A stretch of 64,000 nt of DNA, taken from Pseudomonas sp. UYIF39. Lineage in GTDB: Bacteria; Pseudomonadota; Gammaproteobacteria; Pseudomonadales; Pseudomonadaceae. Numbering within the stretch: the first letter of the stretch is position 1; each line of letters begins with the position of its first letter. Below are positions 30,834 through 39,070 of this stretch, in pieces. Position numbers and translations under genes: made by a program. The notes beneath the pieces were generated by a model. That model was not told the DNA's origin. It did not search any database and was given only the letters and a program-made list of their open reading frames with translations. Location of the stretch: assembly GCF_029963765.1 (NCBI RefSeq), contig NZ_JALBYU010000005.1, positions 248,001 through 312,000 on the forward strand, written 5' to 3'.

Positions 30834-31232
30834 TTAGGCGCCGTCTTGGTCTTTCAAGTGCTCGAACAAACCTTTTGGCATTTTCTTGCCATTGGCTTCG
30901 TAGTTGGCTTTCACGTTATCGAAAGCCTCTTGCTCGTCGATGAAGCCGTCATGGTTGGTGTCGATCTTGTCGAAATTGGACTTTGGCGCGACTTTCAGGA
31001 ATTCCGCACGGGAAACCTTGCCGTCGCCATCCGTGTCGGTTTTTGCCATCGATGCATCGCCACACTTGCCTTCGCCACATTTGCCTTCTGGGGTCTTCAC
31101 CACCTGTTCGGCCGAGGCCAGCAGGTAGCCCTGAGTCAGAGGTTGCGAGGCGAACACAGCGCCGGACAACATCATGCCGCCGGCCAAAACAGCGCCGAGC
31201 AGACCGATAGTGTTTTTGGTGGTACGGGACAT
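30834..31232 (-). CDS. Exported EF-hand protein with two EGKCG motifs (HvfA-like leader region)
   Basis: 132 residues. A signal peptide (cleavage expected after VFA, residue 28) is followed by QPLTQGYLLASAEQ and two adjacent EGKCG motifs (49-53 and 54-58). Two canonical EF-hand loops follow: DTDGDGKVSRAE (66-77) and DTNHDGFIDEQE (91-102). The start at 31232 has GGAGATTTGAA before it. EGKCG repeats behind a signal peptide and a GY-LA stretch are the hallmark of HvfA/oxazolin-type RiPP metallophore precursors modified by MNIO (DUF692) enzymes. No DUF692, DoxX or HvfC-like gene is adjacent. It could instead be an ordinary periplasmic calcium-binding protein. Confidence 0.8.
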   Translation of the reverse strand: MSRTTKNTIGLLGAVLAGGMMLSGAVFASQPLTQGYLLASAEQVVKTPEGKCGEGKCGDASMAKTDTDGDGKVSRAEFLKVAPKSNFDKIDTNHDGFIDEQEAFDNVKANYEANGKKMPKGLFEHLKDQDGA

Positions 31233-31451
31233 TTCAAATCTCCTGGGTTGCACGACACAACCGTTCGATAAAGGACGCCACGTAAGTGCGGCGATAACCG
31301 TAGCTGGCGGGGTGCCTTGCTCGGATGTGGCCATTTAGCGGGCGTGGTGTATCGCTACTGTGTCGCGCAAGGGGGGAGTTTGTAAGCGAAGGGGATGAAA
31401 CGGCAGGGGAGATACAGTGAGACACAGATATCCAAATCAATGGAGATCAAA

Positions 31452-31541
31452 TGTGGGAGCGAGCTTGCTCGCGATAGCGGTCTGACATTCAGCACATGTG
31501 TTGAATGTTAATCCCTCATCGCGAGCAAGCTCGCTCCCACA
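31452..31541. repeat. REP doublet (REPIN-type)
   Basis: Two inverted copies of the extragenic palindrome GTGGGAGCGAGCTTGCTC about 45 bases apart, downstream of the NDH-2 gene. The same element occurs at 48153, 55700 and 58179 in this window. Confidence 0.9.
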
Positions 31542-31554
31542 GGGTGGATGTATG

Positions 31555-32853
31555 TCAGTGCAGCTTGAGTCGCGGCTCAGTCCCGCGCCCGATCTTGCTC
31601 CCCAACATCAACATCGCCGTACGAAACGCGCCATACAACGCCATCTGGTGCATGCGGTACAGCGACACGTAAAACATCCGCGCCAGCCAGCCTTCAAGCA
31701 TCACGCTGCCGGTGAGGTTGCCCATCAAGTTACCCACAGCCGAAAAACGCGACAGCGAGATCAGCGAGCCGTAGTCGGTGTATTTGTACGCAGGCAGAGG
31801 TTTGCCTTCGATTCGCAACTTCAGCGATTTGGCCAGCAACGATGCTTGCTGATGCGCAGCCTGGGCGCGCGGCGGCACATTGCGATCGGTGCCCGGCTGC
31901 GGGCAGGCCGCGCAATCACCGAAGGCGAAGATGTTCTCGTCGCGGGTGGTTTGCAGGGTCGGCAGCACTTGCAGCTGATTGATCCGGTTGGTCTCCAGGC
32001 CATCGATGTCCTTGAGAAAACCCGGCGCCCGAATCCCGGCCGCCCAGACCTTCAGGCTGGCGTTGATGACTTTGCCATCGGCGGTAACCAGGCTGTCAGC
32101 CGTCACCTCACTGACGGCGGCATTGGTCATGACGTTAACCCCGAGTTTCTCCAGGGTTTTATGCACCGGCCCGCCGATACGTTCCGGCAGGGCGGGCAGC
32201 ACCCGTGGCCCGGCTTCGATCAAGGTGATGTGCATGTTTTCCGGTTTGATCCGGTCCAGGCCGTAAGCCGCCAGTTCATGGGCGGCGTTGTGCAGTTCGG
32301 CGGCCAGTTCGACACCGGTGGCACCGGCACCGACGATGGCGACGCTGATCTGCTCGACCTTGTCGGTCTGCCCGGCATGGGCGCGCAGGTAGTGGTTGAG
32401 CAATTGCTGGTGGAAGCGCTCGGCCTGTTTACGGGTGTCGAGGAACAGGCAGTGTTGCGCCGCGCCCTGAGTCCCGAAATCGTTGGTGGTGCTGCCGACC
32501 GCGATCACCAGCGAGTCATAACCCACTTCGCGCGCCGGGACCAGTTCAATGCCGGCTTCGTCGTAGGTGGCGGCCAGCTGGATTTTCTTCTGTGCGCGAT
32601 CAAGCCCGCTCATGCGCCCCAGCTGGAACTCGAAGTGGTTCCATTTTGCCTGGGCAACATAGTTGAGTTCGTCTTCGGAAGAGTTCAGCGACCCGGCCGC
32701 CACTTCATGCAACAGCGGTTTCCAGATGTGGGTCAGGTTCGCGTCGACCAGCATCACACTGGCCGTGCCGCGCTTGCCCAGAGTCTTACCCAGACGGGTA
32801 GCCAACTCCAGACCGCCGGCGCCGCCGCCAACGATGACAATACGATGAGTCAT
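31555..32853 (-). CDS. ndh: NADH dehydrogenase type II (NDH-2)
   Basis: 432-residue FAD-dependent NADH:quinone oxidoreductase feeding electrons to the respiratory chain without proton pumping. FAD motif HRIVIVGGGAGGLELATRLG at the N terminus; NAD-binding VAIVGAGATGVELAAEL in the middle; FAFGDCAACPQPG and AQAAHQQA near the C terminus. A hydrophobic C-terminal segment (WLARMFYVSLYRMHQMALYGAF) can anchor it to the membrane. The ATG at 32853 (MTHRIVIVGG) is chosen. DUF3094 lies just upstream on the same strand. Confidence 0.94.
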   Translation of the reverse strand: MTHRIVIVGGGAGGLELATRLGKTLGKRGTASVMLVDANLTHIWKPLLHEVAAGSLNSSEDELNYVAQAKWNHFEFQLGRMSGLDRAQKKIQLAATYDEAGIELVPAREVGYDSLVIAVGSTTNDFGTQGAAQHCLFLDTRKQAERFHQQLLNHYLRAHAGQTDKVEQISVAIVGAGATGVELAAELHNAAHELAAYGLDRIKPENMHITLIEAGPRVLPALPERIGGPVHKTLEKLGVNVMTNAAVSEVTADSLVTADGKVINASLKVWAAGIRAPGFLKDIDGLETNRINQLQVLPTLQTTRDENIFAFGDCAACPQPGTDRNVPPRAQAAHQQASLLAKSLKLRIEGKPLPAYKYTDYGSLISLSRFSAVGNLMGNLTGSVMLEGWLARMFYVSLYRMHQMALYGAFRTAMLMLGSKIGRGTEPRLKLH

Positions 32854-32913
32854 GGGGATATCTCGCAAGGCTAAAAGAAATCGGTGCGATTACCCGAGCG
32901 AGCGCGATGCAGC

Positions 32914-33087
32914 TCATAGCGTCAGGTAACTGATAAGTCGGCTCAACAGGCCTAAACCAATGGTCACTGCCAACACCACCACCAGGAGCATCCACGGCCG
33001 GAAAGGCCGGCGCTCGACTTGGTGCTGGGACAGTTGCAGGTACTCTTCGACATGCTTTTGGTCGTCGGGGTTCAGGCGGCTGGTCAT
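32914..33087 (-). CDS. DUF3094 small membrane protein
   Basis: 57 residues: MTSRLNPDDQKHVEEYLQ, a basic stretch (QVERRPFRP) and one C-terminal membrane helix (WMLLVVVLAVTIGLGLLSRLI). This matches the DUF3094 family known in pseudomonads, which has no assigned function. It is 60 bases upstream of ndh on the same strand; the repeated proximity to NDH-2 suggests a small partner or regulator, but this is inference. Confidence 0.8.
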   Translation of the reverse strand: MTSRLNPDDQKHVEEYLQLSQHQVERRPFRPWMLLVVVLAVTIGLGLLSRLISYLTL

Positions 33088-33155
33088 ATTGTGCCTCGTC
33101 AGGGGTAGACGTTGCTGAATGTGTAGAAGCTACAAGCAGGCTGCTGTGTCACACG

Positions 33156-33683
33156 TTAGCCCACATTGAACGGAGCATAGCCGCTGGCAGGAATGGGCTC
33201 GACGCTCACCGTGTCGTCCAGGCGAATGATTCCACTTTGTAACACCCGGGCGGTGATTCCGCCATGTCCGCGAACGGCCTGAAAGGTCCCGGGGCCGAGG
33301 TTATTTTCGAGGCGGGCGCAGGGTTGGCACCAGCCGGTGGTTTCGAATATCGCCTGGCCAATCCTGAAACGTCGGCCCTTGAGGCTGAAGAGATTGATGC
33401 CGCTGACGACGATGTTGCGCCGCAAATCCTGCGCTAGCACCGGTTGATCCGCCGGGCGGCCCATCAGCGAATTAATCACCGCCAGATGCTCCCATTGCAT
33501 CAGCGTTACTTGCCGCGCATTGCGTACGCCGGGACGCGCGTGATCACCGGTCAAACCGGCTTCAAGCCGCGCCTCCACGGCATCGAGTTCGATCATTTGA
33601 GAACGTGATTGCGGCCGCACGCCGATCCAGCGAATGCGACCCGTTTGCGGCACTTCGGCAATCAGCTCCTGCAATGGACTCAC
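33156..33683 (-). CDS. MOSC-domain protein
   Basis: 175 residues starting at a GTG that overlaps the stop of the upstream DUF1780 gene (GTGA). Starting there gives MSPLQELIAEVPQTGRIRWIGVRP. MOSC features are GLTGDHA, QEHLAVI-like MQWEHLAVINSLMG, RRNIVVSGINLFSLKGRRF and the conserved cysteines in TTGWCQPCARLE. MOSC proteins handle sulfur in molybdenum-cofactor chemistry or reduce N-hydroxylated compounds. No ATG exists near the expected N terminus, so the GTG is well supported. Confidence 0.85.
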   Translation of the reverse strand: MSPLQELIAEVPQTGRIRWIGVRPQSRSQMIELDAVEARLEAGLTGDHARPGVRNARQVTLMQWEHLAVINSLMGRPADQPVLAQDLRRNIVVSGINLFSLKGRRFRIGQAIFETTGWCQPCARLENNLGPGTFQAVRGHGGITARVLQSGIIRLDDTVSVEPIPASGYAPFNVG

Positions 33684-34306
33684 AGGCTGATCCCGACGTC
33701 GAACACAATGCTGCGACCCAGGTTGCTGCGCAGGAAATCCGGCGCATCCGGGTGCGCGAACAGCACACGGGCGAAGGTCGGACCGACCAGCGACAACGAA
33801 CGCCAACCCTGGCGCAGGTATTCGGTCGGCGGCGGGAAGTGGCTGTTGAGGTCCAGCACTTCGCGCTTGAGGCTGGCGAAGGCGATGATGTCCAGTTCGC
33901 CCAGGTCCATGCCGCGTTCTTTATAGTTGTGGGCTTTTTTGCGCAAGGTTGGCGCCAGTCTCAGCAAGAATTCATTGGCCGGGATGCGCCGGGGTTTGGC
34001 CTCGCGGCGCACCAGCGAACTCAAGGAAAACGCGCTGCGCCTGCGTTGCAGCTCATCGCGCCATTCGTCATTGAGGCGTCGGCCTTCATCGAGCACGAAA
34101 AACACTTCGAAACTGGCGTCACGAAACAGCACGTCCGGCGGCTCCCCGGCCGGGGCGAATTCGTCGGCGCGATAGGGAATGTTCAGGCCTTGCAGCAGGC
34201 GCTGACAGACCCAACGCTCACGCTCCCATTTGCGGGCATTGGACAGGAACGCGTTGGCTTGCTCGGCCGCGATGGTGAGCAGGCGTAAATAATCTGAGTC
34301 ATCCAT
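33680..34306 (-). CDS. DUF1780 family protein
   Basis: 208 residues (MDDSDYLRLLTIAAEQANAFLSNARKWERERWVCQRLL...). I recognise it as the DUF1780 family found mainly in Pseudomonas. The segment PDVLFRDASFEVFFVLDEGRRLNDEWRDELQRR contains acidic and lysine/arginine residues reminiscent of nuclease-fold proteins, but no function is proven. The ATG at 34306 is used; an upstream in-frame ATG (MNAKLGL) at 34327 is also possible. It is translationally coupled to the MOSC gene. Confidence 0.75.
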   Translation of the reverse strand: MDDSDYLRLLTIAAEQANAFLSNARKWERERWVCQRLLQGLNIPYRADEFAPAGEPPDVLFRDASFEVFFVLDEGRRLNDEWRDELQRRRSAFSLSSLVRREAKPRRIPANEFLLRLAPTLRKKAHNYKERGMDLGELDIIAFASLKREVLDLNSHFPPPTEYLRQGWRSLSLVGPTFARVLFAHPDAPDFLRSNLGRSIVFDVGISL

Positions 34307-34333
34307 AAGCCCAAGCTTAGCGTTCATTTGCGA
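34294..34333. repeat. Imperfect 40-base direct repeat, copy 1
   Basis: Covers the start of the DUF1780 gene. It matches 34939-34978 at about 33 of 40 positions by eye, same orientation, with a shared core CTTAGCGTTCA. The two copies bracket the thioredoxin-like gene. Confidence 0.7.
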
Positions 34334-34434
34334 CAAGCAGAAAGCGTGAAACGTAAACAGGGGCACTGGGCGCTCAGAACGCGCGGTGTAGACTGATGGC
34401 CATTACGCACATGCGCTCGAACGAGGAGTTGAAC

Positions 34435-34902
34435 GTGAAATATTGGCCTGTGTTGTTGCTCAGTCTTCTGCCTTTTTGGGTTCAGGCGCTGGAGGTGGGT
34501 GAGCGGCTGGCGCCGTGGACCTTGCTTGATCAGTTCGATCAGGCCTTCACACTCGATAACCAGACTCAGACGCTGCTGGTGGCGCGGAGCATGGACGCCG
34601 CCAAACTGGTCGCCGCCGCTCTGCAGGACCAGCCCAAGGGCTACCTGGAGGCTCGGCACGCGGTATTTGTCGCGGACATCCAGCGCATGCCTCGACTGAT
34701 CGCGAAAATGTTCGCTGTACCGGCCATGCGCGATTATGCCTATCGAGTGATGCTTGACCGTGATGGTCGCGTGGCGCCGCGCTATCCCGGGCCTGTGGAT
34801 AAAGTGCTGTGGTTGCAGCTCAAGGACGGTCAATTGGTGGCTCAGCACGAATACGCCACGGCTGCGCAATTGCGTGAGGCGCTGGAGAAGGCCCTGCGCT
34901 GA
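34435..34902 (+). CDS. Small exported protein, probable thioredoxin-like fold
   Basis: 155 residues from a GTG start preceded by GAGGAG at 34423-34428. Signal peptide MKYWPVLLLSLLPFWVQA, then LEVGERLAPWTLLDQFDQAFTLDNQTQTLLVARSMDAAKLVAAAL, which looks like the beginning of a peroxiredoxin/YtfJ-type fold. It has no CxxC and no cysteine in the mature part, so it is unlikely to be a redox enzyme. Similar proteins are sometimes annotated as FAD/FMN-containing dehydrogenase without obvious basis. Function unknown. Confidence 0.75.
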   Translation: MKYWPVLLLSLLPFWVQALEVGERLAPWTLLDQFDQAFTLDNQTQTLLVARSMDAAKLVAAALQDQPKGYLEARHAVFVADIQRMPRLIAKMFAVPAMRDYAYRVMLDRDGRVAPRYPGPVDKVLWLQLKDGQLVAQHEYATAAQLREALEKALR

Positions 34903-34938
34903 TTGGTACAGAGCGGCTGTGACCGCAGACGCTGACAT

Positions 34939-34978
34939 CTGAATCATCCATCAGCCCGCGCTTAGCGTTCAAATGTGA
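34939..34978. repeat. Imperfect 40-base direct repeat, copy 2
   Basis: Partner of 34294-34333. Read on the minus strand it still encodes a relic of the DUF1780 start (LNAKRGLMDDSD), but the frame does not continue as DUF1780. Confidence 0.7.
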
Positions 34979-35075
34979 TCGCAATGAAGGCAGTTCATCG
35001 GAGAGGTTCCGATCTGCCGGATTTGCGGCCCGCCATCCCCGCAACACTCCTCATACCACGCCCGGTTCAGGGCAT

Positions 35076-35138
35076 TGCACAAAACGGATAACGATCTGCG
35101 CAAAGCGGATATTGCCCTGTGCCTGTCGCCTTTACCCT
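35076..35138 (+). promoter_or_regulatory. XylS/BenR-type activator sites and promoter
   Basis: Two direct half-sites, TGCA-N6-GGATA (35076-35090) and TGCG-N6-GGATA (35097-35111), start 21 bases apart, the same spacing as the XylS sites of the TOL Pm promoter. TACCCT at 35133-35138 lies 21 bases after the second half-site, where Pm has its -10 element. The first gene starts about 60 bases further down. This points to control by an AraC/XylS-family activator responding to benzoate or a similar aromatic acid. Confidence 0.75.
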
Positions 35139-35202
35139 CGGCTATACGGACGTTAGCCGCGTTACCGACGCTCAAAAAAAACAACAACAAGAGAAAAATG
35201 CC

Positions 35203-36570
35203 ATGCGCAAGATCGACGTACATGAGGTTATCGACAACGCACGATTCAACCGCTTTCACTGGATGGTGCTGTTCTGGTGTGCCCTGATCATCATTTTCGA
35301 CGGTTACGATTTGGTGATCTACGGCGTAGTGCTGCCGATGCTGATGAAAGAGTGGGGGCTCAGTCCCTTGCAAGCGGGCGCACTGGGCAGTTATGCACTG
35401 TTCGGGATGATGTTTGGTGCACTGTTTTTCGGCCCGCTGTCGGACAAGATCGGCCGCAAAAAAGCCATCACGATCTGCGTGATGCTCTTCAGCGGTTTTA
35501 CCGTGCTCAATGGTTTCGCCCGTAACCCCACCGAGTTTGGCCTCTGCCGGTTCATTGCTGGCCTGGGCATTGGCGGTGTGATGCCCAACGTTGTGGCGTT
35601 GATGAACGAGTACGCGCCGAAGAAAATCCGCAGCACGCTGGTGGCGATCATGTTCAGCGGCTATTCGGTAGGCGGCATGCTCTCGGCGGGGCTCGGTATC
35701 GTGCTGATCCCGAGTTCTGGCTGGCAATCGGTGTTTTACGTGGCGGTGCTGCCGTTGCTGTTGTTGCCGTTGATCATGTACTTCCTGCCCGAGTCGGTGG
35801 GTTTCATGCTGCGTCAGGGGCGCAATGAAGAGGCGCGCAACATCCTGCAGCGGATTGATCCGGCTTACGTCGCACACGCCAGCGATCTATTGCACATGAG
35901 CGAAGTGAAGGGTACCGGCACCCCGGTGTTGCAACTGTTTCGCGAAGGTCGTGCGCTGCGCACGCTGATGTTGTGGCTGGCGTTTTTCTGCTGCTTGCTG
36001 ATGGTCTACGCCTTGAGTTCCTGGCTGCCAAAACTGATGGCCAACGCCGGTTATAGTCTGGGGTCGAGTCTGTCGTTCCTGCTGGTGCTCAACTTCGGTG
36101 CCATTTTCGGCGCGGTCGGCGGCGGCGTTCTGGGAGACAAACTCAACCTGCCGCGGGTGTTGGCGGTGTTCTTCGCCGTGGCTGCGGTGTCGATCACTTT
36201 GCTGGGCTTCAACAGCCCGATGCCACTGTTGTACCTGCTGATCGCCATCGCTGGCGCCACGACCATTGGCTCGCAGATTCTGTTGTACGCCTGCGCCGCG
36301 CAGTTCTACTCCATGACCATTCGCTCCACCGGTTTGGGCTGGGCGTCGGGCATCGGGCGCAACGGTGCCATCGTCGGACCGCTGCTGGGCGGTGCCTTGC
36401 TCGGGATTAGCCTGCCGCTGCAACTGAACTTCATGGCCTTTGCCTTGCCCGGTGCGGTGGCCGCGATTGCCATGACCGTGTTCGCCATCAGCAGTCGGCG
36501 CAGTGCTAAACAAGCGCTGTCGGGCCTGCGCCATGGTTCGCTCGACGGGGCTGTTGGCGACGTTTCATGA
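35203..36570 (+). CDS. MFS aromatic acid:H+ symporter (BenK/PcaK type)
   Basis: 455-residue transporter with twelve hydrophobic segments. FDGYDLVIYGVVLPMLMKEWG in the first helix carries the acidic residues typical of the aromatic acid/H+ symporter family, and GPLSDKIGRKKA is the MFS loop motif after helix 2. The ATG at 35203 follows an A-rich stretch with AAGAGAAA as a weak ribosome-binding site. It leads an operon with a BenE-family protein, a porin and a chemoreceptor. Benzoate or a relative is the likely substrate, inferred from family and promoter. Confidence 0.88.
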   Translation: MRKIDVHEVIDNARFNRFHWMVLFWCALIIIFDGYDLVIYGVVLPMLMKEWGLSPLQAGALGSYALFGMMFGALFFGPLSDKIGRKKAITICVMLFSGFTVLNGFARNPTEFGLCRFIAGLGIGGVMPNVVALMNEYAPKKIRSTLVAIMFSGYSVGGMLSAGLGIVLIPSSGWQSVFYVAVLPLLLLPLIMYFLPESVGFMLRQGRNEEARNILQRIDPAYVAHASDLLHMSEVKGTGTPVLQLFREGRALRTLMLWLAFFCCLLMVYALSSWLPKLMANAGYSLGSSLSFLLVLNFGAIFGAVGGGVLGDKLNLPRVLAVFFAVAAVSITLLGFNSPMPLLYLLIAIAGATTIGSQILLYACAAQFYSMTIRSTGLGWASGIGRNGAIVGPLLGGALLGISLPLQLNFMAFALPGAVAAIAMTVFAISSRRSAKQALSGLRHGSLDGAVGDVS

Positions 36571-37787
36571 GAGCGTTAGTCCGGGACTTTTCCCTGTCTG
36601 CGGCAGTCGCCGGATTTATCGCCACGGTGATTTCCTACGCAGGCCCGTTGGTGATCATCTTTCAGGCCGCCGAGACCGCGCACCTCTCGCGGGAGGTGCT
36701 GTCGTCGTGGATCTGGGCGATTTCCATCGGCAGCGCTGTGCTCGGCATCGGTCTGAGCCTGCGTTACCGCGTCCCGGTGATCATCGCGTGGTCGGCGCCG
36801 GGTTCGGCGTTGCTGGTGGCGCTGTTGCCGGGGATCTCCCTGCCGGAGGCGGTGGGTGCGTATCTGGTCAGCAGCCTGATAATTTTTCTGGTCGGGGTGT
36901 CGGGGGCGTTTGACCGGATCATCAGCAAACTGCCGGCTGCGATTGCGGCAGCGATGCTGGCGGGGATTCTGTTCAGCTTTGGCACCGGGTTGTTCGTGTC
37001 GTTACAGGGCAAGCCGTTGCTGGTGCTGGCGATGTTCGCCACGTACCTGATCTGCAAACGGCTGATGCCGCGGTATGCGGTGTTGATGGTGCTGCTGGTG
37101 GGCTGCTCGATGGCTTTTCTCGCCGGTGATTTGCACAGCGAGGCGTTGGTGATCGGGTTGGCCACGCCGGTGTGGATCACGCCTGCGTTCAGCCTGAGCG
37201 CGACCCTGAATATCGCCTTGCCGCTGGTGATGGTGGCGCTGACCGGTCAGTTCGTTCCCGGCATGGCGGTGCTGCGCGCCAGCGGTTACGCAACACCGGC
37301 CGGCCCGATCATCGCCAGCAGTGCGGTCGGCACGGCGTTGTTGGCACCGTTCGGTTGCCATGGGCTGAATCTGGCAGCCATCACCGCGGCGATTTGTACC
37401 GGGCGCGAGGCCCATGAAGATCCCGGCAAGCGCTATGTGGCCGGGGTTGTGGGCGGGCTGTGTTACCTGGTGCTGGGGATCTTCGGCGCCACCCTGGTTT
37501 CACTGTTTTCCGCGTTTCCCAAAGAACTGATCGCAGCCCTGGCCGGGCTGGCGCTGTTTGCTGCGATTGCCGGGGCATTGGCCGGCGCAATGGCCGTGCC
37601 GAGTGATCGCGAAGCTGCGTTGGTGACCTTTCTGACCACCGCGTCGGGCATGTCGTTGTTGGGTTTGTCCGCTGCATTTTGGGGGCTGATTTTCGGCATG
37701 GTCACGCACGTGTTGTTAAACGCCCGTCGTCCCGTTCCCCGCAGCGAATCCGCTGCAGCTGAAGCACTTCAACCTGTCGATCAATAA
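36567..37787 (+). CDS. benE: BenE-family benzoate/H+ symporter
   Basis: 406-residue membrane protein with about 12 hydrophobic segments. [28 protein letters not shown] at the N terminus and [38 protein letters not shown] in the C-terminal half are characteristic of BenE. It overlaps the preceding symporter by four bases (ATGA). Two unrelated inner-membrane importers in one operon is as in classical ben clusters, but here the catabolic genes are absent. Confidence 0.92.
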   Translation: MRALVRDFSLSAAVAGFIATVISYAGPLVIIFQAAETAHLSREVLSSWIWAISIGSAVLGIGLSLRYRVPVIIAWSAPGSALLVALLPGISLPEAVGAYLVSSLIIFLVGVSGAFDRIISKLPAAIAAAMLAGILFSFGTGLFVSLQGKPLLVLAMFATYLICKRLMPRYAVLMVLLVGCSMAFLAGDLHSEALVIGLATPVWITPAFSLSATLNIALPLVMVALTGQFVPGMAVLRASGYATPAGPIIASSAVGTALLAPFGCHGLNLAAITAAICTGREAHEDPGKRYVAGVVGGLCYLVLGIFGATLVSLFSAFPKELIAALAGLALFAAIAGALAGAMAVPSDREAALVTFLTTASGMSLLGLSAAFWGLIFGMVTHVLLNARRPVPRSESAAAEALQPVDQ

Positions 37788-37804
37788 AAATAAGAGAAAA
37801 AACA

Positions 37805-39070
37805 ATGAAACAGATTCTTCCAACCGGTTCAGTGTTGTCCTTGGCTGTTGTCTCGAGTTTCTCCGCCGGTTCGATGGCGGCCGAGGGCGGCTTTATCGAA
37901 GACACCACCGCCACCTTGCAAGCACGCAATTACTATTTCAGCCGGGACTTCTCCGACATCGTCGGGGCCAACAAACAGTCGAAGGCTGAAGAGTGGGCGC
38001 AGGGGTTCATCCTCAACGTCAAATCCGGTTATACCCAGGGCCCCGTCGGTTTTGGTGTGGATGTCATTGGCCTGCTCGGCCTCAAACTCGACAGCAGCCC
38101 GGATCGGGTCAATACCGGTTTGCTGCCGGTGCAGAGTGACGGGCGTGCGGCGAATGATTACAGCCGTCTGGAAGGCGCGTTGAAGGTGCGCGTCTCCAAA
38201 ACCGAACTGAAGGTGGGTGAGTTGCAACCTAACCTGCCGGTGCTGGCCTTCAGCGATATCCGTTTGCTGCCGCCCAGCTATCAGGGGGCGAGCATCAGCT
38301 CAAACGAGATCAATGGCCTGACCTTGCAAGGTGGCCACTTAAGTTCCACCAGCCTGCGCAACGAGGCCGGCGACGAAAAGATGCAAGCCATGCTCGGTCA
38401 TGTACCGCAGCGTCAGGTCAGCAGTGATGGTTTCAACTTTGCCGGCGCCGATTACGCTTTCAACGATAAACGCAGTTCGGTCAGCGCCTGGTTTGGGCAA
38501 CTGGAAGATATCTACAACCAGCGCTTTCTCGGGCTCAAGCACAGCCAGCCGTTGGGCAACTGGACCTTGGGCGCCAACCTTGGTTATTACGATTCGCGCG
38601 AAGACGGCAAAAAACTGCTGGGTAACATCGACAACCAGGCGTTCTTCTCCTTGCTGTCAGCCAAGCGTGGCGGCCACACGTTCTATGTCGGCTATCAGGG
38701 CATGTACGGCGACAGCGCCTTCCCGCGAGTCTTTGCCAACATCAGCCCGCTGGGTAACGAGGTGCCGACCTACGAGTTCGCCTACACCGATGAGCGCTCC
38801 TGGCAGGCGCGTTACGACTACGATTTCGCCGCCCTCGGTGTACCGGGGCTGACCAGTACCGTGCGTTACATCACCGGCAACAACGTCGACACCGGCAAGG
38901 GGTTTGAAGGCAAGGACCGCGAACGCGATCTGGACATCGGCTATGTGCTGCAGAGCGGCAGCCTCAAAGGCCTCGGGATCCGCGTGCGCAACGCGATGGC
39001 TCGCTCCAACTACCGCAGTGATATCGACGAAAACCGCCTGATCCTCAGTTACACATGGACGCTGCTATGA
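37805..39070 (+). CDS. OprD-family outer membrane porin (BenF-like)
   Basis: 421 residues with a signal peptide ending around MAA (residue 24), then [24 protein letters not shown], the conserved OprD N terminus. The barrel includes [34 protein letters not shown], and the protein ends [11 protein letters not shown]. Substrate-specific porins of this kind admit aromatic acids. It begins 17 bases behind benE and overlaps the chemoreceptor gene by four bases. Confidence 0.92.
   Translation: MKQILPTGSVLSLAVVSSFSAGSMAAEGGFIEDTTATLQARNYYFSRDFSDIVGANKQSKAEEWAQGFILNVKSGYTQGPVGFGVDVIGLLGLKLDSSPDRVNTGLLPVQSDGRAANDYSRLEGALKVRVSKTELKVGELQPNLPVLAFSDIRLLPPSYQGASISSNEINGLTLQGGHLSSTSLRNEAGDEKMQAMLGHVPQRQVSSDGFNFAGADYAFNDKRSSVSAWFGQLEDIYNQRFLGLKHSQPLGNWTLGANLGYYDSREDGKKLLGNIDNQAFFSLLSAKRGGHTFYVGYQGMYGDSAFPRVFANISPLGNEVPTYEFAYTDERSWQARYDYDFAALGVPGLTSTVRYITGNNVDTGKGFEGKDRERDLDIGYVLQSGSLKGLGIRVRNAMARSNYRSDIDENRLILSYTWTLL

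Larger units (their letters stand above)
34903..35202. other. Intergenic region upstream of the uptake operon
   Basis: 300 bases without a gene. It holds the second copy of the 40-base repeat (34939-34978) and the XylS/BenR-type promoter (35076-35138). The rest shows nothing I can name. Confidence 0.7.

Noticed and set aside
31451..31545. REP doublets as CRISPR repeats
   Set aside because: The units are inverted pairs scattered over 27 kb rather than regularly spaced direct repeats, and no cas gene is present.
31498..32874. 458-codon plus-strand frame opposite ndh
   Set aside because: Starts inside a REP doublet and runs antisense to a clear NDH-2.
36567..37787. Complete benzoate degradation cluster
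   Set aside because: Only uptake genes are present; no benABCD, cat or pca enzyme is encoded anywhere in the window.
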